Below, piece after piece: positions 21,060 through 29,001 of a stretch of 29,001 bases of DNA. Position 1 is the first letter of the stretch; every line of letters starts with the position of its first letter. Source of the stretch: Funneliformis mosseae (lineage: Eukaryota > Glomeromycota > Glomeromycetes > Glomerales > Glomeraceae); assembly GCA_910592005.1 (NCBI GenBank), contig CAJVPP010000606.1, forward strand, positions 1 to 29,001. Direction: 5' to 3'. The notes below the pieces were generated by a model. It was not told the origin of the DNA and made no database searches. It was given only the letters and a program-made list of their open reading frames with translations. The translations under genes were made by a program, and so were the position numbers.

Positions 21060-24000
21060 ATGAGTAAACGTCACGTAAAACCTTTATCAGTTTTGAGAGA
21101 AGAGGTTCAACAGGAATATCAAAAAACACGTGAAGACTTTTATGATTCAAAGCTGTCAGAAAGCAAGGTGATTTTCATATCTAATAATAAAGTTTTTTTT
21201 CCCATTGTTTTAGAATGTATTAAATGAAATTTCAATTTTTTTTTGGTATTAAGGCCGCTGTGCATGAAAGTAGTGAAAAAATAAAGAAATTACTTCAAGA
21301 AAATGAAAGACATTTTAAAATAAAAATACCAAAATTTCATGGTGAACCATATCCTGAAATTGATAGCTTATATGTTCCAAAAGGAAAAAATGCTGGTGGA
21401 CCAAGTCCTTCCAAATCTCCAAAGGAAAAAAAACCTGCTAAAATTGATTTAAATATTCAAGTAATATATATATAAATATAAAAATTAAGATATTGATAAT
21501 ATTTAGTGATAAATAATTTTTTCTCAATTTATGAATAAATTAGGATTCCTTATCAGCAAGTCACCGTAAAAAACGTTATGAAAAACGCAAGGCGGCTAAC
21601 ATTCCTGTACAAAATCAAATTCCAAGATATGCTCTCTGGACTCCAATAATAAGGAGCTCCAAGGTAATTTCATTATTTATAATTTGTTCCCTTAATTATT
21701 AGTTATATATAAGCTGTCTCCTTTTCATTTTAGACAGAAGATGATCCCGTATTAAGACATCTTTATTATTTTGGCGAAGATAGTGAAGATGATGGAGATA
21801 TGGATTATTCTGATGTATATGAAGAAAGTATCGTTGGAAAAAATGCCATAGATCCAGAAGGTTAATAATTTAAAATGTATTATAATATCAAATGTTATGG
21901 ATCAAATTTCTCATTACTTTAAATATAATAGGAGAGCAGATAGCTGTGAGAACTTTACATCGTATCTTTAATCAGAATAATATTTCAATCGGACTTGTTG
22001 AGAAATCACTTTTCAAGATTGATCCTAAACAAAGCAAAGGTGTCACTACATCATCTAGAATGGGTCGATCACCTGTGACAGCTAACCGTGCAATTGAGGT
22101 TGATGACCACGATGTTGAAATTGTAGAAGTGGTCGTTAATGCTCTTGCTAAAATTTTAAAAGGGAAAGAAATCAAGAAGTTATTATACAAGTAAGTAACT
22201 TAAAATTCATTAACTTTCGATTGATATTTTATTTTAACTTTTCATTTTGTTAGGTATTTGGAATATGCTCGTAAATTTGAATCTCCATTATTTACAACTG
22301 AATCAACAAGTATTCCAGACGACTCAAGTGATATGGACATAGACTCGTAATATATATTTTTACTATACTACTTTTTTCATATCAACTTTAAGTAATGCGT
22401 AATTTTCTTCACAATAGAAGTAGTGAGGGTAGCATAAATTCAATTATGCATTCATATTCTAGTTTGTGGTGTCGACGATGTTATGTGTATGACTGCAAGC
22501 TCCATGGTTCGTATACCTTTTAAGTGTAGTCTTTTTAAAACAAAATGCGTGTTAAGTAATATTTCTTTTAAGGTACCGATTTTAGACCATCTGAAAACAA
22601 AAAACGTCTTCGAACACCGAATGATAGAAATAAACCTTGTGGAGCTGATTGTTATATGCATCTTAAAAGAGAGGCACGTTCTCCGTATGATAAATGGAAT
22701 GATGTCGAAATCGCCTTATTTAATAAGGCTGCATTGCTTATGGGAAGCAAGAATTATTGTCAAATAGCTGAGATTATTCCAAGTAAAAATTGTAAACAGG
22801 TTAGTGGTCCCTTAAGATAATTCTATATTGTTTAATTAATCCATTGTCTTTTGATTATATAGGTCTATCGACGATCTCGAGAACTTGGTGAAGTTGAAAA
22901 AGAGCAAGAGGTTGAGGTTGGATCATCTTCAGATGAGGCTAGAAAGAAGAATAGAAAAATTTTGACTAAAATTGGTGCGTGATTATTATGTGGACCTTTA
23001 AGAATTTTAAAAAAATAACATTTCTCAAATTTTTTAATGTTAGAAATTGATGCGGAAAATCATTCGGAGTATCACCCTTGTGATCATCCTGGCCGTCCAT
23101 GTGATTTCAATTGTCCTTGCAAGAAAGGCAATGTTCCATGTGAAAAATATTGTCACTGTGATCTCGATTGTAAGTTTTGTTATTATATTATTTTTTCAAT
23201 TAAGTTGCTAATTTATCATATGATAAAGGTCCAAGACGATTTCCTGGTTGTAACTGTTATGGATTTGGAAAAACATGTAGTAATCGTGGTTGCATATGTT
23301 TTACTAATTATCGAGAGTGCGATCCAGATTTATGTGGATGTACTGCTTCAGGTATTATATTGACTTTTTTTCTTTTTTATCGTATTACTTTTATTAATAA
23401 GTCTTGTTTGATGATTTTAGAATGCAACACAAATCATTCGGTTTCTGAGAATGATATGGGGAGATCTCTATGTAAAAATGTTGCAATACAAAGAAGGCAA
23501 GCTAAGGTCAGTCTAAGTTAATGATTATTCTTATTTTTAGTATTTGGCTAATTATCATTATTTTGTACCCATATAAAGCATACCATTGTCGGCGTATCTA
23601 CGGTGGCAGGATGGGGACTTTTCGTGAGAGAACTTGTCAAGAAAAATGAATACTTGGGAGAATATATTGGAGAAGTAAGTACAAAATCTGCTTTCATTAT
23701 TATTATTGAATTTACATAAAAAAATAAAAAATTTCTTTTTAGGTTATATCACAGGCCGAAGCTGATCGTCGTGGTAAAATTTATGATAAACGAGGCACCA
23801 GCTTTTTATTCAATTTAAATAAAGGTATTATTTTTTTTATAAGTTTTTGCCATCTAATCACTTCCAAATATAGTTAATTTATTTAATAGATTAGCTCTTG
23901 CCTGTACATAATTATCAACATTTTCAAAATGATTTTATAGATTTTGTTGTAGACGCGACTCGTAAAGGAAATAAGTTTAGATTCATTAATCATTCACAAG

Positions 24001-24312
24001 ATCCAAATGCATATTGTCGTGGTATGTCATTTAAAATTTTTCGCCAATTCCATGTAAATCTTTTTGATATACGATTATACTAATATCTCGAAATATTAGT
24101 CACTTTGGTTAAAGGGGAACATCGTATTGGAATATATGCTTTGTGTGATCTTGAACCTGGTTCGGAATTATTCTTTGATTATAGGTATGTCGTCTTATAT
24201 AATATTATTATCAGTCGTGCTTGTATTAAAACTATTTATTTATAGATATGATGGGGAAGCCTTGAAATTTGTACCCTTTGAACGTGAATGTGCTAGTAGT
24301 CCTATGAAATAG
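21060..24312 (+). CDS. EZH2: EZH2/Enhancer-of-zeste histone H3 Lys27 methyltransferase (PRC2 catalytic subunit), 17 exons
   Basis: Exons: 21060-21167, 21254-21460, 21544-21663, 21734-21860, 21932-22190, 22254-22346, 22418-22506, 22573-22799, 22863-22974, 23044-23169, 23229-23351, 23421-23506, 23579-23674, 23743-23824, 23941-24021, 24100-24184, 24246-24312. All introns are GT-AG and phases agree, giving 2088 bp and 695 residues (vertebrate EZH2 is about 750). Features: basic/coiled N terminus; acidic stretch ([14 protein letters not shown], about residue 160); Cys-rich [14 protein letters not shown] (about 318) and PCGADC; SANT domain (WNDVEIALF onward, 370-420); CXC domain with about 17 Cys ([17 protein letters not shown], 450-540); SET domain 560-675 with [22 protein letters not shown] (635-637) and FFDYRY. 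These residues build the cofactor and lysine sites. It should act in the nucleus with EED- and SUZ12-type partners, which are not in this window. No internal stops. A second acceptor at 21213 would shift frame. Confidence 0.93.
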
Positions 24313-24324
24313 AATCCTTATGGA

Positions 24325-24393
24325 AATAAATCATAATTGTTTTTGATCGAAAGCAAGTCATTAATTAAAGTTGTATTTAGATTTTACAATAAA
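24325..24393 (+). terminator. Candidate polyadenylation signals after the EZH2-like gene
   Basis: AATAAA occurs at 24325-24330, 13 bp after the stop codon, and at 24388-24393, 76 bp after it. Such hexamers are frequent by chance in DNA this AT-rich. Confidence 0.3.
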
Positions 24394-24821
24394 AATTTTG
24401 TGAAAGTAATCGCATTAAGTTTTAGTATAACGTCGCATTTTGACATTAAATTAGGGTATTTATTATGTCGTCGAGGTGAGTTTATTTTGACTCAGCCTTG
24501 GATTGAACCGATCAAGGTGAATCTTAAGCTGGGTCTTGTGAAGAGATAATTCTGAAAGTGTTTCTAAAATGGTTTTCATTTAAAAATGCACTACTATGCT
24601 ATAGTAAAATCAATACTTTTATCCAATCATTTTTTGTATATAAAAATAAAAAATTTTTAATTTCGCGCAAGTTCGGATAGTAGTAGTTAATTTGAATGAA
24701 TTTCTTCTTTATAATTAATATAATTGCAACGTTAATAATACAATTAAGCATGTTCAACATATCTACTTTTCTACTGTACACTATACCCAACAAATGACCA
24801 AAAACCTAGCAAGCTTGGAAT
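24394..24821. other. Intergenic stretch, nothing assignable
   Basis: Bases 24440-24550 are less AT-rich than their surroundings and open in one plus frame (70 residues from 24337), but the translation shows no recognisable motif and probably lies in or near the 3' UTR of the upstream gene. Confidence 0.35.
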
Positions 24822-25336
24822 ATGCCAGAACAAATTTTTGTCGTGAAAATTGTAAGTTTTCGATTGATTCTAAACTCAACTTAATTACAATAAAATAATT
24901 TATCAACTCAATTGTCAGATAATGCCATGATAAAATTAATATATAGGGAATAGTTTAAAGATAGGTTGCAATTATGGTTGCTCAAAAAGAGAAAGTTGAC
25001 CGAATTACGTGAAGCGTTTCAAGCTCCACTAGACCCGAGTAATAACAACATTTTATTTTAATGGCCCAGCTGAAAGCAATATACCGCGTTTCATAGTAAT
25101 GTAAAAAGAGTGTCCCGATGGAAAACAAAATAACAATTGATTAAAAAATTATGCTGATTACCAAGTCCTAGTAGACGATCACTTATCAGCAGAAACGAGT
25201 TATAAAACTGTTTATCAAGATTTTCATGTTAATAAAATATGATGCGTTTCACAAGTTATGACACCAATTAACACCTCATCCGAAGCACCAGCGTAATTAT
25301 TATTAATAGTGACATTTATAACATTCGCACTTTGTG
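24822..25336 (+). pseudogene. Decayed gene, unknown family, converging on the next gene
   Basis: A short first exon 24822-24851 (MPEQIFVVKI) ends at a GTAAGT donor. An acceptor (TTGTCAG) at 24916-24918 opens a second exon that reads DNAMIKLIYRE, then KDRLQLWLLKKRKLTELREA and FQAPLDPSNNNILF. A one-base loss near 25060 changes frame; it then continues FNGPAESNIPRFIVM, KECPDGKQNNN, NYADYQVLVDDHLSAETSYK and VSQVMTPINTSSEAPA, stopping near 25285 or, after another shift, at 25334-25336. TAA at 25108-25110 fits a lost Gln. The exon phases differ by one base, consistent with decay. The short N terminus followed by LQLW faintly recalls Crinkler-type headers, but that is a guess. The 3' end overlaps the minus-strand gene by about 30 bp. 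Confidence 0.45.
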
Positions 25337-26800
25337 AAAAGGAGGGAAGTAAACGCAGGTGTTTCTACAGAAGGTGTTACAGGTCTTGACACCTCAAACG
25401 AATCCTCGGACTGTACAACAACTGATGATCCCTCAGGTGAGTTACCAGAGGTAACTGATCGCTCAGGTCTCTCTGGAAAGGAACTTGATTGTTCACCTTT
25501 CAGGTCTAGAAATTGTTGAGGTGTAGATGCCTCTACATGTGTGTTGATGTTGCTGCTTAACCTCCTAACTTTCTCATTGCGCCTTCGTTCGAATGGTAGT
25601 TCTAACAAAATTACAATAGATTGATGTAATAATAATTCATTTTGATGGAGGGCATCCACTCCAAGAGCATAGTTACCAGGCTTTAACCAAACTCGATAGA
25701 AAACTCCTCATAAAGATCATCTCCAATTAAGATCTTTTTTTCCCCACCGTCTAATGCCGTCTAATAAATAATAAAAGTATATTGGCTAGCCAGATTCTTC
25801 GTAGAGTCCAAGCAAGTATTACTTTCTTTAAATGCCTTCGTAAAATTTGTGAATTTCTTACGACAAAAAAAAGGAAAAATCTTTAATTACACGTTAAGCA
25901 ATAACTTTTTTAAATATGAGGTGAAGTGGAATGTTATAACAATTAATTGTGAATCAGTAATTTTGCCTTGTATTATTTTTTTTTGCAGATTCTAATCTTA
26001 GGAAAGTTCTCTTGCAGAACTTAGATAAAATTGAAAATTTTCCAAACTCATGAGTTAGAAAATTAAATTGTAGAAAATTATCTCCAGAGATGTATTAAAA
26101 ATAACCTCAGTTTGCTTCTCATCATATGAAAGTGTCTTACGGTAAGATGGTATCATAAGTCTCATGTTTTTCATATACAATTTACGGAGAAATTAAATAA
26201 AAAAAATCTATTAGTATCTTATTAAATAAAAGCTAGTTAAACAATTAATGAATGAGCTATTTTCACTTATAAGCCAACCATTTACTTCTAATGATTCTGC
26301 ATCACTAGCTTCTGACAGAATAAGTCTACCATAAATGTTTCTTTTACGCTTAACAGAATTATTGATATATTCAGAAAGAAAAATTTATTAAACTTGATTG
26401 AAATGAGAATTAAGTATATCAAAATATACTAGGGGTTTAGGTTTTTAAATTTGTTCTTTTAAGAAAGGCATACGCATTCTCACATATTCTTGTGTAAATA
26501 GAATATAAAACGCGTCTTTGATGAAATTTTCAACTACAGTCAACCCTCTCTAAATGCATCCTCTTGGGACTATAGTGAAATTTTTAAAAAATGTGCACTT
26601 AAAGAGGGTGTGCATTTAAAAGAAAGTTTCTATATGAATTCTATATGCTTAGGACTGAATGAGAGCATGTATTTAAAGAGAAAATATATAGCGTGTGTAT
26701 TTAGAGAGGATTAACTATACATAAGTAATAATGCAAAACATTTCAAAAAGAACAGTTAAGAAAAAATATACTCAATTCTCCTAATCCAAGCTTTCTTGCC
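25303..26800 (-). pseudogene. Long decayed gene of unknown family, split by a MITE
   Basis: Reading down from about 26800, a frame gives YFFLTVLFEMFCIITYV, is interrupted by the 181-bp MITE, and resumes VENFIKDAFYILFTQEYVR, RMPFLKEQI, PKPLVYFDILNSHFNQV, NNSVKRKRNIYGRLILSEAS and VNGWLISENSSFINCLTSF, with only TAA at likely Gln codons over more than 100 codons. The same frame continues with MIPSYRKTLSYDEKQTEVIF (about 26120-26060). A later part has RKKFTNFTKAFKESNTCLDS and GGEKKILIGDDLYEEFSIEF (about 25870-25695). A frameshift then leads to KPGNYALGVDALHQNELLLH and a 118-codon open stretch ending at 25303, whose tail is Ser/Thr/Pro/Glu-rich (PERPERSVTSGNSPEGSS). No domain is recognised. The ancestor was probably more than 450 residues. 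Confidence 0.5.
26537..26717. mobile_element. pogo/Tigger-type MITE, 181 bp, TA target site
   Basis: The left end is CAGTCAACCCTCTCTAAATG and the right end, in reverse complement, TAGTTAATCCTCTCTAAATA. TA flanks both (26535-26536 and 26718-26719). The CAGT-CAACCCTC start is typical of pogo/Tigger ends. Inside, ATTTAAAGAG-like words recur four or five times in both orientations (for example GCACTTAAAGAGGG and GTGCATTTAAA). It has no coding capacity and could have been moved by a Tigger transposase such as the two relics in this window, though their ends were not found for comparison. Confidence 0.8.
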
Positions 26801-27436
26801 TTCCTTCATATTGGAAAAGGGTTTTAATTTATTTAATGTGATGATATTAAGCAACTTAAATTATTAAATATTATAAATAAAATAATATAATATTGCATTA
26901 AAAAAGTCTACTTTATTTACTCACATATCGAAGAAAATAAAATAAAATATTTCAGCATTCAATAGTGAAAAAAAATCTCTTTATTTTATCATAGTATCTT
27001 AATTATTATCTTAATTATTATGATGTATCTAAAATAACTATAATACCTGCAGATATTACTAATGATTATTTATTATAATAAGATATCTTTATTTTTATTT
27101 GAGTTCAATAAGGATTTTTCAAATCCTTAAAGCATGCAATTAACAAGAATATTTGAAATTAAATAATGATTATATGCAATGATATAGACTACAAATAATG
27201 ATTATAATGTTTATTGATAAAAATTGATCTCTGTTCAAGTAAATGAACTTTAAGATAAATTAAACTACTCGTTTATTCATCATGTTAATATAAACGCAAT
27301 TTCTGTATTTTAATTATAATGTAAAGATTGAGAAAGTTCATAATAATATATCATTGATTAAACTATTAATCAGTGTTAATATATTAGATTACATCGTGCG
27401 TCAATTCTTCCTTTCAAACTTACTATCAAAAAAAAG
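26801..27436. other. AT-rich intergenic stretch
   Basis: No gene is seen. There is a short duplication of ATCTTAATTATT near 26995-27020 and AATAATGATTATA words near 27165-27205. Confidence 0.4.
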
Positions 27437-27780
27437 ATGGCAACTCTCGAATGAGTTGAATAAGAGTTAGAAGATGCGAAGAAAAGGTTTTATATAGTTA
27501 AAGAGAAGTTGGATAGACTGAAAAAACTGAGGAGTGGAATAGCACAGCCTAGATGGAATAGCAAGCAGGTGAACTTAGAGAGGAAAGAAGAGAATCTGAA
27601 GGCAAAAAAAAGCAATGTAATGATCAGGTAGATATGCTACTGGTGAAACTGGTAGCATATACTCAACCAGGTAATAACTTTGTGACTTAGGCGTTAGGAC
27701 ATAGAGTAATATGTATATAGGGTAATATGTTTTCTCATGTTATAAATTTTCAGGAGAGCGTTCAAATATACAGTAACTTT
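27437..27780 (+). pseudogene. Decayed coiled-coil protein gene, 5' part
   Basis: ATG 27437 starts MATLE-stop-VE-stop-ELEDAKKRFYIVKEKL, then DRLKKLRSGIAQPRWNSKQV and NLERKEENLKAKK. The charged, heptad-like pattern indicates a coiled coil. The two early stops (TGA, TAA) sit where Gln would fit, although TGA for Gln needs two changes. A one-base shift at about 27615 moves the frame to KQCNDQVDMLLVKLVAYTQP, which runs into a donor (GGTAATAAC, about 27670). A TTTCAG acceptor at about 27748-27753 is followed by only a few codons (ERSNIQ) and a stop. It resembles an expanded coiled-coil family I recall from AM fungi; no function is known to me. Confidence 0.45.
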
Positions 27781-28329
27781 GCTTCTAACCCTTATAATTT
27801 TTTTCTAAATAGCTCTGAAATGGGCTTATAATCAAGCAGATCTAGCCCTATAAAAAATTTACATACGTTTTTTCATTATTATAAATAAGTTTTGTATACG
27901 TTTTTTGAAATTCTGTAACACATTTTCTTATATTTTATAAGGAATTTTTTTTAGCATTTTTTTTATAAAAAATGATGTATAAGGAATTGTTAATTAATAA
28001 TATATAAAAATAATAAAAAAAATTATATTTTATTACATTGAAAATTATAAGGTTTTTACAATAAAATTATATGTTTTTTAAAAATTAATATTTTTTTTGA
28101 TTGATTTATACCAAAAACAAAAGAATTAATGGATTTGTTATAATTTATAAAATTGGTACTTGTTTGCTATTATTATTATAAATAGTATCCAGGCTGCATA
28201 ACGAGAATGTTAGTACCTTAACAGCCTAAAAAAAAATTTGAGTTTTCAGCTGATATTTAATATGAACTGGACTTCGCTACTCAAAATAAATATATAAACT
28301 TAAAGTGTTTAGAGTCCCATTCCTCAAGA
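27781..28329. other. AT-rich stretch, possible short coding relic at 28165-28330
   Basis: A plus-strand frame at 28165-28330 reads YLNSLKKNLSFQLIFNMNWT with TAA/TAG stops at likely Gln or Trp codons. It is too short and broken to assign. The remainder is AT-rich without features. Confidence 0.25.
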
Positions 28330-28497
28330 CAAAAAAGAAAAATAATTTAAAAAAAAATGTATATTGAGAATAAAAAAAAAATAAAAAAAAATGATTTAAA
28401 AAATAGCAAAAAAAAAAGAAAAAAAAATTGTACATTAAGTAAAAATAAAAATAAAAAATAAATAAAAAAATTTCTGATAAAAAGAGAATAGAATAAT
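28330..28497. repeat. A-rich low-complexity tract
   Basis: Runs of AAAAAAAAATAAAA-type sequence with scattered G, possibly old poly(A) or microsatellite sequence. Confidence 0.75.
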
Positions 28498-28780
28498 TAG
28501 TAAATATAAATTTATTAAAATAATTATTAAATATATATAAAGTTATTAAAAAATATTTGTATTTATAATTTTTTGAAACTTCTGCTGCTAAAAAGAAATA
28601 AAGTTATTACTAAATATAAATTTGTCAAAAATTAAAACTTTAAAATGTTTGTATTTACTATTTGGAGCAGATCGCTCCTCTAAAAAGAAAATAAAGTTAT
28701 TACTAAGCATAAATTTGTCAAAATATCAATCCTTTTAAAGAAAGTATATATTTACCATTTTTTACATTAGAAGTCTTTCA
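28498..28780. repeat. Three tandem imperfect units of about 80-110 bp
   Basis: Units start TASTAARYATAAATTTRT at 28498, 28608 and 28701. The first two each end TAAAAAGAAA(A)TAAAGTTAT, and the third is shorter and more diverged. They share a central TTTGTATTTA word. The second unit contains GGAGCAGATCGCTCC, a short hairpin. No coding content. The last ~220 bp of the window are plain AT-rich DNA. Confidence 0.75.
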
Positions 28781-29001
28781 CTTTTTTTCTATAAAAAAAA
28801 AAAATTAGCAATCCAAAAAAAAAATATATAATTAAACTTTAATAACAAGTATATTATTATACCACCTCTAGAGTCTCTCTGCTCTCATACTCATTTATTC
28901 ATTTAGAATTCATTATCGTATTCATTACCTAAAAAATATATATATAAAATATTTTAAAAATATATTGTAAAAATTAAAAATTTTATTAAATATAAATATA
29001 A

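Noticed and set aside
22483..22767. 94-residue plus-strand open frame and its minus-strand partner.
   Set aside because: They are out of frame with the EZH2-like exons and run through an intron; the spliced model explains this DNA fully.
25334..25519. Plus-strand 61-residue Ser/Thr/Asp-rich frame.
   Set aside because: It is antisense to the longer minus-strand frame, which has continuous upstream protein-like sequence.
1..29001. CRISPR array, operons or bacterial-type signals.
   Set aside because: No regularly spaced identical repeats of suitable length; introns and the chromatin gene show eukaryotic nuclear DNA.

Overview
This is AT-rich eukaryotic DNA, very probably from a fungus of the arbuscular mycorrhizal group (Glomeromycotina). 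Support for that comes from short GT-AG introns of roughly 45-90 bp, one intact intron-rich chromatin gene, and decayed transposon families (Tigger/pogo, Ty3, CACTA/Plavaka-like, Tc1-like MITEs) whose protein sequences resemble those I know from Rhizophagus and Gigaspora. The placement is inference; no rRNA or other marker gene is present.

The only gene that looks fully intact is a 17-exon Enhancer-of-zeste (EZH2-type) histone H3K27 methyltransferase at 21060-24312 (+). Its exons join in phase into a 695-residue protein with acidic N-terminal region, Cys-rich segment, SANT, CXC and SET domains. It would be the catalytic subunit of a Polycomb repressive complex 2.

Layout: 1-720 is the C-terminal remnant of a Tigger/pogo transposase. 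865-1124 is a tandem duplication. 1280-1677 is a decayed Myb/SANT-like (trihelix) gene. 1805-2940 is mostly T-rich low complexity, followed by a tRNA-Met-like relic. 3358-8871 is a decayed Ty3/gypsy retrotransposon, with a 144-bp hAT-like MITE inside gag. 9300-10690 is a second Tigger relic. 11189-11768 (-) and 12163-12640 (+) are decayed coding regions of unknown family. 13019-19168 is a nearly complete CACTA-type DNA transposon with both ends and a 3-bp target duplication: a decayed TnpD-like transposase on the minus strand, and two further spliced genes on the plus strand. 19380-19810 is an unknown minus-strand coding relic. 19932-20670 is a Tc1/mariner-type MITE. The EZH2 gene follows. Downstream, a decayed plus-strand gene (24822-25336) converges on a long decayed minus-strand gene of unknown family (25303-26800), the latter split by a 181-bp pogo-type MITE. 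A decayed coiled-coil gene lies at 27437-27780. The window ends in A-rich DNA with a triplicated ~100-bp repeat.

A common thread is the way the relics decay. Their reading frames are kept over long stretches and broken mainly by TAA, TAG or TGA where a Gln, Trp or Arg codon is expected, that is by C-to-T and G-to-A changes. The EZH2 exons show none of this. That is what methylation-driven or RIP-like mutation restricted to repeats would leave, although plain age could contribute. The pairing of this decay with an intact Polycomb methyltransferase is suggestive only; nothing here links them mechanistically.
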